Below are positions 10,026 through 22,600 of a stretch of 64,000 nucleotides of DNA, one piece after another (position 1 is the first letter of the stretch; each line of letters opens with the position of its first letter). Source of the stretch: Aporophyla lueneburgensis (taxonomy: Eukaryota; Arthropoda; Insecta; Lepidoptera; Noctuidae); the NCBI GenBank assembly GCA_932294355.1, contig OW028761.1, forward strand, positions 13,403,017 through 13,467,016, written 5' to 3'. Both the position numbers and the translations under genes were made by a program. The notes beneath the pieces were generated by a model. It did not search any database and was not told the origin of the DNA. It worked only from the letters and a program-made list of their open reading frames with translations.

Positions 10026-12065
10026 TTTGTGTCCGTTTCGAATGTTGTGTCTGGTCGTAAAAAAACCATAAAACCATGGATTACACCGGGTTTGGTTCGA
10101 TGTATCCGACACCGTGATAGGCTACATGCTAAAGTTAGGAAAAATCCCAATAACTCGGCTCTTGAAGTTACATACAAACGCTACAGAAATTTCTGTAACG
10201 CTCTATTGCGGAAGCTTAAAAGAAATTATGAAAAATCTCTTTTACAAAATGCAAGAAATAGTAAGGAAACGTGGACAGCTATAAAATCAATCACTGGTAC
10301 TACTAAACAAAAATCTTTTGCTGATGATTTACTAAAGAACAGTAATAGCCCCCATGATGCCGTCGAATCTGTGAACAATTTTTTTGCAGAAACCGGAAAG
10401 CTACTTGCCGACAAGATAAAATGCTCTGCTAATCCCGAAATTCCCCTGTCTACATTAAATGATTTCAATAGACCTCGCGTCCTGAATTCTATGGTACTGC
10501 TCCCACCAAATGAATCAGAAATTGAATCTCTTATCATGAATCTTAAAAATGACTCTGCAACAGGCTGGGACTCTATATCCAGCAGGTTTCTAAAAATGTC
10601 TAAACATATAATCGTCCCACACTTTACCACAATCGTTAGACTATGTATAGAGCAGGGCGTTTTTCCAAGAGTATTTAAAAGGGCGCTCATCACTCCTGTC
10701 TACAAGAGTGGAGCTCGAGACAATATAACGAACTATAGACCGATTTCTGTGTTGCCAGCGCTCTCCAAAGTACTAGAAAAAGTATTGAATATACAACTCA
10801 TAAATTTCTTAGACAAAAATAAAATACTATCCGACTCCCAGTTTGGCTTTAGGGTTGGTAAAAGTACAGATGGAGCCGTTAGTTCGTTAGTAGACTATAT
10901 TACGGCTGGTCTAGACAATAAACAAAAGTGTGCCGGAGTCTTTATTGATCTGGCTAAGGCCTTTGATACCGTCTCGATCTCGGCTCTTGTTGACAGGCTG
11001 GAAAGGTATGGAATAAGGGGAACTGTACTTAAACTCTACAAAGACTTCCTTACTGGCCGTCTGCAGAGGGTGAAAGTGGGAAGTGCTATTAGTTCGGATG
11101 TCGCAGTCACATATGGAGTCCCACAGGGTAGCATTCTCGGTCCCAGTCTCTTCCTGATTTATATAAACGACTTATGTCAAATGACACTGAATAAAGGCAA
11201 AATATTTACCTACGCCGATGACACAGCCTTGGTTTTTCAGGGAGAGACTTGGGATGAAGTCCAGCAAAATGCAGAGATAGGTCTCCATAAAGTCTGTTTG
11301 TGGCTGAGGCATAACCTGCTAACACTTAATATATCTAAAACCACATTTGTACAGTTCACTAACGCTCGCATAAAACAATCCATTGTGGATGTCCGGATTC
11401 ACACATGCAAATCACCTTTCGCGCAACAGTGCTCCTGTACAATTCTAAGTAAATCTAAGACGGTCAGATACCTTGGGGTTATCTTAGACGAAAAAATATC
11501 CTGGCAACCACATATCGAGATGGTTTCGTCACGAGTCAGGAAACTTACATGGGTGTTTAAAAACCTAAGACAAGTGGCTGACAGCGATCTCCTTCGTGTA
11601 GTTTATTTTGCATTGGCACAATCGATTATTGGTTACTGTATTGGGGCTTGGGGAGGTGCATGTAAAACGCATCTCTTACGCCTGGAAAGAGCGCAACGGT
11701 CCCTGTTAAAAACGATGTCATTCAAACCATACAGATTTCCCACGAAGTTATTATACGAGTTGTGCCGGGTATTTACAGTAAGACAACTTTTTATTTACCA
11801 GATAATTACAAAAAAACACGTATCCACCCCATACGATCCAGGTATACTTCGAAATAAGCGAACAACTCCCAACGTAATTAAATCCGTCAAATGTCGCACG
11901 GCTTTTGCAAGACGACAAAACGCTTTTCTTTCTGTATATTTATACAATAAAATTAATAGAATAATCAATTTTTATCCCCTAACACTACGCGAATGTAAAC
12001 TTAAAGTTAAGAACTGGCTCTTTACTCTTGGGTATGAGGATGTAGAGAAAATAATCAATAATTAA
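9966..12065 (+). CDS. Chimeric LINE reverse transcriptase ORF (699 codons)
   Basis: Open for 699 codons. Residues ~1-21 (NVERERRASAVRCNILARRF) come from another LINE; from about residue 22 it is a Jockey/CR1-type non-LTR polymerase starting VSVSNVVSGRKKTIKPWITP. Seen: QFGFRVGKST (~residue 292), IDLAKAFDTV, GVPQGSILGP (~384), catalytic YADD (~416), then the thumb and a C-terminal YxIGAWGG region. The endonuclease domain is missing, so the copy is 5'-truncated and not autonomous, although the polymerase is unbroken. The annotated start is a GTG from the open-frame definition and is not a real initiation codon. Probably not expressed as a host gene. Confidence 0.85.
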   Translation: MNVERERRASAVRCNILARRFVSVSNVVSGRKKTIKPWITPGLVRCIRHRDRLHAKVRKNPNNSALEVTYKRYRNFCNALLRKLKRNYEKSLLQNARNSKETWTAIKSITGTTKQKSFADDLLKNSNSPHDAVESVNNFFAETGKLLADKIKCSANPEIPLSTLNDFNRPRVLNSMVLLPPNESEIESLIMNLKNDSATGWDSISSRFLKMSKHIIVPHFTTIVRLCIEQGVFPRVFKRALITPVYKSGARDNITNYRPISVLPALSKVLEKVLNIQLINFLDKNKILSDSQFGFRVGKSTDGAVSSLVDYITAGLDNKQKCAGVFIDLAKAFDTVSISALVDRLERYGIRGTVLKLYKDFLTGRLQRVKVGSAISSDVAVTYGVPQGSILGPSLFLIYINDLCQMTLNKGKIFTYADDTALVFQGETWDEVQQNAEIGLHKVCLWLRHNLLTLNISKTTFVQFTNARIKQSIVDVRIHTCKSPFAQQCSCTILSKSKTVRYLGVILDEKISWQPHIEMVSSRVRKLTWVFKNLRQVADSDLLRVVYFALAQSIIGYCIGAWGGACKTHLLRLERAQRSLLKTMSFKPYRFPTKLLYELCRVFTVRQLFIYQIITKKHVSTPYDPGILRNKRTTPNVIKSVKCRTAFARRQNAFLSVYLYNKINRIINFYPLTLRECKLKVKNWLFTLGYEDVEKIINN

Positions 12066-12430
12066 TCTCATTCTAAAAAATCACTTACATAGAACACGTA
12101 CATACACATACACATCTCCCACTTACACACACACATACACACAGCACGATAAAATAATGTTAGTATAATTTTATTTTTAGCTTTTTCGTTTTTGTTACTG
12201 TATTTTATTTTATATCATTTTTTATTTTTTTACGTTTTAAAATTGTATTTTGTAGCACTTAAGTTTGAGTTTTCCTATGTTGACATTAGGGTCTAAGACA
12301 AATAAAATGGAAGAGGGCGCTGACTCCTGACATACAGGTACACCTAGTTCAGGAGTCAGAGGCTTCAAAAATTTATGTAAACAATTATGTCAATAAAGAA
12401 TTACGAATTACGAATTACGAATTACGAATG
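10026..12430 (+). mobile_element. 5'-truncated non-LTR retrotransposon with ATTACGA tail
   Basis: Runs from the change of LINE family near 10026 to a 3' tail of 'attacga' repeats at 12399-12429. The 3' UTR (12066-12398) is AT-rich with an AATAAA-like motif. The open polymerase suggests a recent insertion. No clear target duplication was found. Confidence 0.8.
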
Positions 12431-12884
12431 CTCGGACATAGTGCCATATAAGAAAAAAGACTACGCCTTTCTTATCTACATTTTCTACTAAATCGTATCA
12501 GTGGTTAGCAAAAAGAATGGGACCTCTACTAAGCTCTGTTTAAGAGAACTGCGTGGCCGCGCGGTTCTCCATGAGCCGACGGCGCGGCCATGGTTAAACC
12601 TTTGTAACTTTCTGAATGTAACAACATCTACGAATTTGCTACTTTCAATTACTTTCCGAGCAATCGAAACGGACACGTAGATTTGCACGTTGTTTAAGTG
12701 AGGTAATTAACACTCTTTAGAGCTTATTTGCGAATCTATGTATACAGACCCCAGAAAATCGAGCTAGCCGAACCGAAACTGTCAAATTTTGCCTATAAAT
12801 CTAGAACCATTAGCGGTAAAGTTGAAAACCTATAAAAGAAATTTGACAGATAACTTTATATGCCGTCTGTATAAAATACAAACA

Positions 12885-13115
12885 AGTATACAAAAAGCTC
12901 GTACAGTACTTTGCGAGTCCAATATAATAACGCCTTCAGAGTTATGTTGGGGCTACCGCGCTTTTGCAGTGCATCGGGGATGTTCGCGGATCATGGCGTG
13001 CCTGTTTTACACGTTATTATACGGACACGAATAGCTTCCCTGATGTCGCGAGTGCGCGATAGCTCCAACAGCGCTGTATTGTATAAACAGAATAGTGTGT
13101 ATGTATAATGTCAAT
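12885..13115 (+). pseudogene. Right piece of the interrupted LINE polymerase
   Basis: Translates to YTKSSYSTLRVQYNNAFRVM then LGLPRFCSASGMFADHGV, the next conserved block after the ARRF motif at 10010-10025. The ~450 bases from 12430 to 12885 hold nothing I recognise. Confidence 0.65.
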
Positions 13116-13227
13116 CGAAAATAATATTGTTCATAACAAGTCCCATCACTAGTGAATATAATTACAATCTGGGCGTACAATATGGCGCGGCGTGTCAGTA
13201 TAAATTCTCGTCAAGATTCGTGGCTCG

Positions 13228-13415
13228 AAGACTCCAAATTCTTCCCGTGGGTCCCATAAAAGGCGACTAAGGGACTTACTAGAGAATGGGCAGCAGCGTT
13301 CTCTGTGCATTTTACTACCATACTGCGATCGCCAATCCGCCTGCTAAGCGTGGCGATTATGGCTAAGCCCCCCAAATAAGGCCTATGTTCAGCAGCGGTC
13401 GTCTTACAGAATGAA

Positions 13416-13465
<50 letters not shown>
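13228..13465 (+). mobile_element. SINE with long (GAT)n tail
   Basis: Same family as 63555-63799 from 'cttcccgtgggtcccataaa' on, ending in 18 or so ATG/GAT units plus gatgaatgaatg. 5' truncated. Confidence 0.8.
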
Positions 13466-13469
13466 TGAA

Positions 13470-16400
13470 TGATGAAGACTCGTAGCGGTCAAAGGGTTCA
13501 AAAAGGAACGAGGAAGAATTCACTTGTCCCTTCCCCTCTTATATTGTACCAGGGAAATAAAACAAAAGTTATTTCTATAAACAATTTATACTATTTTATT
13601 GTATCGGATAAAAAATAACTAAAAACTACTAATAGTAAAAAAGAATACAACGCGACCTTTGCCTACCAAATTATGAAAAAATTTAATTTTTACAAAAAAA
13701 AAATTGAATCTCCTTTTTTTAACAACTTTCACGATTTTACTCATACTTTTTTTTAATTTATTGGCAGTATGGTATATACAAATTTATATAATAATCTATC
13801 TCTTTATATTATTGCGCCTCACTTTTGCGTGCGTATATCGATATCGATAAATTTTATCGATAGTCAGGATCGTTGCTTTTCGCCAAATTAAAATTGCGTC
13901 GACTTATGTATCGACATTCTAGTATTCGTACGTATTTGATTAAAAATAGTATAGCCGTCGATTTTGATTAGAAAAATATATCTATCGACATAGTTACATA
14001 GCCAATATATTACTTTATGTATATAATAAGAGCGCACACAAAAGTACAAAGCATTTACTGATTGCATTCATGTAATTTAAGACTCGTTTTTGGATAAAAA
14101 ATATTTATTGAGTCAAAACTTTTTGGGCCAAAAAATACTTTACCCCCACTAAATGGCCTGGACTACAGCTATGAGGCCACGAATTGCAACTTCAAAACAA
14201 CATTTTAAAATAAATTTCACATTGTTTATGTGATGAGCTAACTCGAGGCCTAAGAACTATCCCCAGGCCAAACTACAAAAAAACAGCATTAAACATATAC
14301 ATTATCTAACTCCAAAGTCACATTAAATCAAAACAAATATTCAAATGTGATTTCGAATTTAACATCCGAGGCCTGACTTTTTTATCACAAGCGTAATCAC
14401 AAAAATAATATATAAAGATCGCTTTGAGTTAAAGAAATAGGCTCAATGTCACACGATCGTTTTAAAATAGGAATTTGAATTAAAAGTCAGGCCTCAGTAT
14501 GGCCTGGCGGTAGCGGAACACGCTATTTTAAAATAAGAATGTGTGAAGTTAGGCGCGCCTACCGCTTGCCGTCAGGCCACAAAATAGAAAAAGGGTATAT
14601 TCCATGGCCTGAAACTTGTCTACTATCTTAAAGATTACGGTAGTTTTATTACACATAATATTATTATTAGTTCATGGGGTACGATTTAAGGTCCTAAAGT
14701 ATAGTCAAGTGGTAATAAATGCTTGACGTTTAAATTAAAAATATATATATGAAAGAAATTAGGGTCAATCCAATAAATTAATAATTTACCCTCACCATTT
14801 AAATATCAGTGTCCTTTTTGTTAATTAAAATTCCCCTCAAAATAAAACTCAGTTGACGCCTAATTACTCTCATATAGAAACCGTATATTAATTCTAGAGA
14901 AGTTCAAAGTTAATCTGAATTACCCTTTCTCTAATTAATCATAATAACAATAACTATACTCCATGAATTTGTATGGATTCTAAAACATATGAGTTCCATA
15001 GTTGCTAAATTCAATGGATATTAAGCCCCACTATATTAAATAAAAAGCAAGATTATTATTTTTTTTTTCTTTTAAATTAAAAGCTACTAAATCTACAAAG
15101 AATAAACTTTTTTATTTTTACTTAATATTTACAAGAATATATGATTCAAATGATAAATGTGTTTACGTTCAGTTACCGAGGTGATTTTTTTACAAAAATT
15201 AATATTATCTACACAATTATTGCGTACACGAGTGCTCATTTTTTTTACATTTTAGTATTTTTTTAATAAACAAATTGCGATTTTTAAGTTGGCAATACCG
15301 TAAGTCGTAATTCAGGAATATTTAACTTTTTAATATTCGCCAAGGGTGATTACCCCGAGGCATTAAGTACCCCCAATTACCATAACTTTACCCTAAACGG
15401 GGTGAGTTAATTATGTGATAAAAAAAACCCCATAGGGGGTGGAATAATAATAATACCACAAAAGGGTAAGCAGTACACCAAGTGCTTTCAACATTAAATA
15501 CTCCCATACCAATGACAGAAATGTGTTAGATGTCAAAACTACCCTCCATATGCAAACTAAACGTTTTTCTTCAAACTGTACTTTTTAATCGAGTCTGTGT
15601 AAGCTTCGCTAATAAAGGAATACTAATAGACTCGACTAATTACGAAATATGCCTTAACAGACGTTTTGTTACTAAAATATCTCACTCGACTAAATTACAA
15701 GCACAGTTTGAACATAGATTATGCCTTTCACACATATTACTTAGCTGTTACAGCGATTTCGACATGATTTTGATTTGTACATGTTAAAAAATATAATATT
15801 ACATTTTGAAATAGGTTATGTTCATAAATTTTGCAGCGAAATGTAAGGTTTTACATCATCTGGCTAGCCTTTTCCCAACCCAATTGGGGTCAGCTACCAG
15901 TGTGACCGAATCAATATTTTAAATGAAGCGACTTTTAAATGGGACGAAGATTTTACAAGTGCCAAATATTAATTTTAACGACAAAAAATATTAAGCATTA
16001 AAAGTAAGGAGTTAAAGCTAAGAAATTAGCAGTTTAGTAATTATATAATAAATATCATAAGACATACATAAATAAATTTAACCACACAATTTGGGCAGTG
16101 CTTGTTACTAATAATTTAGGGAAGTTATTAATTTAATTATTTTGCATATTAAATAAAAATATTAGAGAAAAGAAGATTTTAGTACGATTAAGTTTCAGTG
16201 TGCCACTAAGAATTGCATTAAATCGTTTTTTTTTTAAATCAGTGTAAGGACGGTGAATAAGACACAATAGAAGTTTTGTTATTACGTCTAGAAGCTCCCA
16301 AGAAAATGTTAATCAAAATTACCCTAGCTAGGGTAAATACTCTAATTTCGTAGGGTATCGCGCCAGCTAGGGTATATTTCATTTCATGTTTCGTTTTTCT

Positions 16401-17033
16401 TACAGAATTGATTCGTCAGCACGAATTGTCAGCGCAAACTACATACGCCGACCAATTTGTGCTATTGATTCGTCCTAGATTTTTGTTTAAATTTTTTATA
16501 ATTATTAAAAAGCCGATAAACGACGAAATTATATTTTTACAGTTGACTGTAAAGAATCTAATGGACAAATGAAATGTTTTCTGGATTTTTTATAAGGGGG
16601 TTTTTGACCTTACTTTTAAAGAGACCGGAGCATCGTTGACTACATAACGCCTTGTTTCCTCAAAAGGCTGGGCAGACGTGCACACCCACGTTTCACTGTT
16701 TATATTTCTCTTAGAACGAGCAACTCTTAGTGGCAACACGATCGTTCATTATTCGTTAATACATTATTCGGTTTTAACATTAAACCATTGAAATTTTAGT
16801 CTGAAGGAGCAGTTTCCCGGCTCAGAAAATTTAATATACAGAGGAAAGCGCCAAGGTAGCCATAGAAATAAAATTAAATGACTTTTTCGAGAAACAGTCA
16901 ATTTAAAAAAATATACGAACTTAAGATGGTTGTATTGATGATTTTAATGATGTTAAGCCATATTTTTTACGGTCACGAATCATTGTTTAATCAACAGACA
17001 ACCTAACACTGACCCGGAAATTAGATAAAAAAC
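13470..17033. other. AT-rich stretch with no recognised gene or transposon
   Basis: No convincing ORF or exon on either strand. It has GGCC words clustered at 14153-14612, many TTACCC/GGGTAA words at 14760-15480 and 16310-16380 (including the palindrome accctagctagggt), and a 5S-SINE tail on the minus strand at 15868-15926. It belongs to the 17.1-kb unit, so a second copy is expected left of the window. Confidence 0.6.
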
Positions 17034-17549
17034 AAGAATTTTAATTTAACCCTTGATAACTAAACATTCGTCCGTTCGACGACCCACCTACCCGCGATTC
17101 TCGTGTTCGTGTACTTCTAGGTGAACGTCGATATATGATGTGGCTGTGTGGAATAGTTCTTAATTACTATTTTGGTTATTTTTTATTTAATAATGATACA
17201 AAGAATGTACCAATGTCAGAAGTTCCCGTGATAAATAAATACTTTTTCCACAAAATGCATTTTATGTGGCGTAGTCGGTTTGACGAATGTTCAGTAACCA
17301 TATAACATTAGTTATCTAGGGTTAATTTCGTAGACCACCTTAGCGCTTCCTCGTTAAGCCAAGAATACATGCCAATCACTAGCACATAATAATGTATGTG
17401 TGTTTTCCAAAGAAAAGTATACATGTGCTTCGGATATCATCATGTCTTTTCGGATTCACGAACGTGCGATGGTGATTTAATATAGAAAACTGCAACCATG
17501 TATGTGCTTGCCTATTTTTTGTATTATCTTGTGATGTGATCGTTAAAAA

Positions 17550-18163
17550 TGTATATCCGCGGATACGGATATTTGGTGTCAAGATCCGCGGATACGGATA
17601 TTTAGAGTCAAGATCCGCTAATACGGATACGGATAATTGGAGTCAACGTCCGCTAATACGGATACGGATATTGGTAGTCAAGATCCGCTAATACGGATAC
17701 GGATATTTGGTGTCCAGATCCACGGATACGGATATTAGGGGTCAAGATCCGCTAATACGGATACGGATATTTGGGGTCAAGATCCGCTAATACGGATACA
17801 GATATTTGGTGTCAAGATCCGTGGATAGCGATACGGATCTTAACTGTGATGTGCGTGTCCTTGAAACGATAGTTGACGCCATTTGACACTGCTTGACAAG
17901 ACATTTTTTGAATTGCATTGCGCGGATCTTTCTTTTGTTTTGTTTATAGTTTAGTCACTATATATTTGATTTTAAGAAAGTAAAAACAATCTGAATGGAA
18001 TTATTTAATCGTTTTTCATTGCTACCTAATCACCTGTATGTAGAATTTCGTCGATGTTTGAAAATGAATAAGTAAAAGATCCGCCAATAACTTAACGGAT
18101 AAGGATACGGATCTTACTTCTCTCTCGGATATCCGCGGGTATGGATATCCGGTACATCACTAG
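17550..18163. repeat. GGATACGGATAT minisatellite element, right copy
   Basis: Counterpart of 516-1118 with the same number of units but several substitutions and a few small indels, for example an extra 'cggata' near 17665. Confidence 0.7.
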
Positions 18164-18994
18164 TATTATCATGTTTACAAAATTATAGATGAACAACAAC
18201 AATTCTAAGTAATTTCTAAGATCGGAGTAGGCTGAGCAGATAGGCTAGATTTTTCTTCTTTTTTTTGTAATGGTAAGAGACATCGCGGCAGGCCCAAACT
18301 GAGATGGCGGGATGAGCGACTCTTTTAATAAAGGTTGGTCCTTGGCAGCCCTGAACAGAGAGACGTGGAAAGAGAGTAGGGAGGCCTTCGCCCAGCAGTG
18401 GGCCATCAACGGATAATAAAAAAAAATAAAAATGTTTTGGTCCTTCTTTGCGTCTTGTTTGCCGCAAATAAACGTATTTTCTTTCTTTATCTTTCAGCTC
18501 TACTACTATAAAGCGCGGTAGTATAAAACTTTGATTATATCTGAGGGGATCCTCTGTAGCGCAACGTTCGTGATAAATCGTAGACACGAAGATTACCGAT
18601 ACGCATACTTTTTCTGGTTTGCCTGTAGTAGCTTTCCATTCACAAATTACAAGGGTGCCCGTTACTGGCATTTTTGTATTCTACAATTTATAAATATTTA
18701 TCCCTTAAATATTTATAAATTGTAGAATGGCCTTTGTCCAGCAGTGAACATTCTCATTTATATATCCCTATGTCAATATTTAAATAAATTTTCAATTACG
18801 TTAGGTAAAAAAATTAAATTTTTGTTCGTTTTTCATTTAGACGAAAAAAAGTATTTTGTATATTGCTTCGTTATTTTCATAAGAAACGATATTCTGTCAG
18901 CTAATGTTACAAAAAAACAATAAAAACAGCTTGTTAAAATAATAATTGTGTTATATTGATATATTTACACTGAAGATATTGGCGACATTCTGAT

Positions 18995-19000
18995 TTTATT
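18995..19000 (-). terminator. Putative Patr-1 poly(A) signal
   Basis: AATAAA on the minus strand about 320 bases after the Patr-1 stop codon. It is the first full match and would give a compact 3' UTR. The left copy has the same signal at 1945-1950. Confidence 0.5.
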
Positions 19001-19319
19001 TATAATAATCAAGTCTTTAAAAAAGTTAAAGTTTCTACTCCAACTGCAACCTATTTGGAGCAGAAGAACCTCCGTAACGAGGCTTACAAAAAAAAAATGC
19101 AATTTCATAAATCGAACGCATTTTCATTTCACGTCATATCCTGTTAGTCAAAACAACGACCGTATTCGTCATAGAATCTTTTTCTTGTCTTTAGCCAATC
19201 CTAAGCTAGCTAATCTGTTAAAATATAAATGAGAACACTTTTGCATTTGCATTTTAAAGCAATTTCGGTTACCCAGACGGCACCAACCTCTGACCAAACA
19301 TTGGATGCCAATGCCAACA

Positions 19320-19625
19320 TCAACACAAATGTTTGACAAGTTGCTCGGTGACATCCGCTTTCGACAGATCCGCGAATTCCGGTGCGGATTTCCCCCTCTG
19401 TAATATCTCTATCGTACTTCTAGAGTCGAGTTGTTTCATGTGATACATTAGTTTCGTGGATGATATTGGATGTATGGGCCTGGCAACGTTTAGACTGGTG
19501 TTCTTGAGGGCTCTCGCTAAAGTTTTGAGGAATTTCGACCATTGTCTTTCGTTTGATGTCGCTTCCGGAGTGTTTACTAGTACTGATGCCTTCTCTAGGA
19601 GTGCGCAGACGCAGCTTAGTGTGAA
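19320..19625 (-). CDS. Patr-1: Patr-1 exon 17, terminal (right duplication copy)
   Basis: 101 codons plus TGA after a TTCTTCCAG acceptor. It encodes FTLSCVCALLEKASVLV... and ends EQLVKHLC. The helical pattern fits the end of PatC. It is identical to 2270-2575. A plus-strand ORF of 90 codons over the same bases is a shadow. Confidence 0.9.
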   Translation of the reverse strand, partial: FTLSCVCALLEKASVLVNTPEATSNERQWSKFLKTLARALKNTSLNVARPIHPISSTKLMYHMKQLDSRSTIEILQRGKSAPEFADLSKADVTEQLVKHLC

Positions 19626-22600
19626 CTGGAAGAAAATTAGGTTAATTATTAAAGCTATTTGTATTTGTATTACTGTATTACATCCTGTTTTTTCTTCATG
19701 TCTTGGTGTTTGTGTTTTCGGTAATTAAATATTGTGATTAATTAGTATAATTAATTTTTGAAATCGGTCCGCAGTTGGCGAAGATATCAAAAAAAAATTC
19801 AATAGAACATAGAACCCCTCATTTTTTGAACTCGGTTAAAACCTAGACATATCACAAAAAAAAAAACTAAATGTTGGACGTATTACAAAAAACTGGGGAT
19901 TGATTAACATATTTTGAGGGTAGGTTCCAAATATGAACAACTGTTAGTGTAATACACGGGCTCAGCTATCAAAATACGTAAACAAGTTTCCGTACAAAAT
20001 TGAAAGTCAATTCTCGTAACTTAAAACGTTTTAGTGACTATAATTGGAAAAAGCATACTTAGACGGTTTGGTCATGTTAAGAGGATGAATGAAGAACGAT
20101 TATTTTTTTCTGGATGGGAAATCATCAAATGACTTCTCCCGCTCTGGGCGGAGCGGGAGGGCGTGTCAGACTTTTACTGACTAAAACCCACACGTGTTCC
20201 TTCAGTTGCCCATGTGCCAGGGTTACGGTATCTCTTTCGAATAATCACGCGACCCCGGCAGGAAGGACGGCTTACAAAAGGTATTTACAAGACAGATGTG
20301 AGTGAAAACACCGGGAGGTATGCCCTAGGACAGGGATGGCGAACCAATGGCACGCGTGCCCTTAGTAGCACGCGAAAAAATAATTTGGGCACGTTTTGGA
20401 TCCTCAATTGGCTATTGAGGATCTTTCCTGTCCTGTTATTTTAAGAAAGAAGACTCGCTTATACTCCTTTTTTCAAACGATTTTAGTTCAGCTGACATTA
20501 TGCTAAAAGTGACAAAATATGATCAGGATATAAATTATTTGGCATCTAATTTTGCAAAAGCGGAGGTTGCACTAATTTGTTCATTCATTTACATAAATGT
20601 TAAGGTTACATACTATATAATAATAAACTTAGGTCTTTTCTGCTTGCAAATAAAGAGTATGTAATTATGTATGTACCTATTATAGTGAATGTATTTCGTT
20701 TATTATTATTTGTTTAGTATTATTATTTCGTTTGCTATTGCAGAAGTCACTAAGTCAAAAAAAAGTGGCACTTTATGGCTACATTAAATATTTATTTGGA
20801 AAAATGGCACGTAAACGTAAATAGGTTCGCCATCCCTGCCTTAGGAGGACATTACTAGTGATGTTCTTCAGAAGAGTCAGGTGTGTATGTATGTCCAGAT
20901 GTATGAACTTAAACGAGGCAAAAGAAGTATTTACGGATCGTAGCAGGTGGCGTTCCGTAGTTTCTGCCTAACCCCATGTGAAAAAAGCGTGATTTTATGT
21001 ATGTATGTATGTAAATTATATACTTACAGATGTAGTAAGGGCGTAGGGCGTTCTTGCCGGGTCAAACGCTTCCGCCAAAAGACTGCAGGACTCCAGGATC
21101 GGCGACCAGCCCGATGTGGTTTGTATGTAACTGCAAATGGTATAATAAATTAATATAAAGCCTATAATGTTCCCACTGCTGGGACGCGTATTTCCATTCT
21201 GTACATGGCCAAAACGCAACCATAGGAATCTGCTCGCGTATACTTTGTAATGCACTTTTTAAATTTGTGATTACAATGTATACACGAATTTTGCGTACTA
21301 CTTGTATATAGTTTGTAACGTAGACGCGCACGTGCATCTTTCCAATTTATACAAGGCCATAATGCTACCAGAGGAATTTGGTAGGACTTCTGATTGCCGG
21401 GCTACGATTTAAGGGTATTAGGGGGAGGAAAGGGGGATGTGTAGAGGTCTTCCTGTGAAGGAAAACTTTTGAAACCCCCTCTTTTTGAGAAATATTTTTT
21501 TTAATTAGAATATTAAAAAAATCCCATCTTTCAAATTTTCGTGTATCGATATCGATTTAAAGGCCGAAAGAAGTGTGGGGTTGACGAATGAAATGAAGGG
21601 GAAGTAGCAACGCTCGACAGCCCACTTCGCTGATAGGGCTCGTCAACAGAATCAAGGCGTTTCCATAGGTCACAGTTTTCACCTAACCTAATCTCCCCAA
21701 ACCATGTCGTTTCTGGCTCTCGCCGGCCGCTCGTCTATACAGGATTAGTTTGAATGCGGACTAGCACTGTATATTATGGAACACTTTAGTTACTTTGGCC
21801 ACTACAAAGTATTCACGAGTATTTGCGTACTCCTCTTGTATAGACTGGAAGACCTTGATTAAAAAGTGATTTCCAATCTATACGCGACTAGTTTCATACC
21901 CTTGCGTTCCTTGTACAGAATGGAAATACGCCTCCTCTCGCCGAGAGGGAGTGGGGCCATAATCCACCACGCGGGACTTGAAATAACTCATTAGCAGTTT
22001 TTGAAAAATAAAAAACTTTTTTACAAAAAAAAAAAACCGACTTCCTTAAAAACACTACAAAGTGAAAAATAACTTTAATTTCGGAAGTCGGTGTCTTAGG
22101 ATTTGTATTTAAGATTTTTGCCACCGACTTCCGAAATTAAAGTTATTTTTCACTTTGTAGTGTTTTTAAGGAAGTCGGTTTTTTTTTTTTGTAAAAAAGT
22201 TTTATTTTTAAATTTTTAGTTTTGGTATTTGCCCTGCACTAATTCCAAACAAACGATGCATATTTATGCGATAGCAGAAATCGCGGTTGACTTGCTGTCA
22301 TTTTTTAAAGAGTTCCGGTGTCTGTCTCCGGAACTCATCATCAGATCTATATGAAATTTATATGGGACCATTTCGGAATAAACCCCTTTCGAACAAAAAA
22401 ATAATTTTGGAAATCCGTTTATAAATGACGGAGTTATGGCCGAACATACATAAAAAAAAAAAAAAAAAAAAAATATAAACATCCGAATTGATAACCTCCT
22501 CCTTTTTGAAGTCGGTTAAAAATAACATCTATTTGTATTTCAAAAACCTTTAAAAAAAAATAATCCATCTCTTAGTTCTTCTTTTCGAGACTGGCTTACA

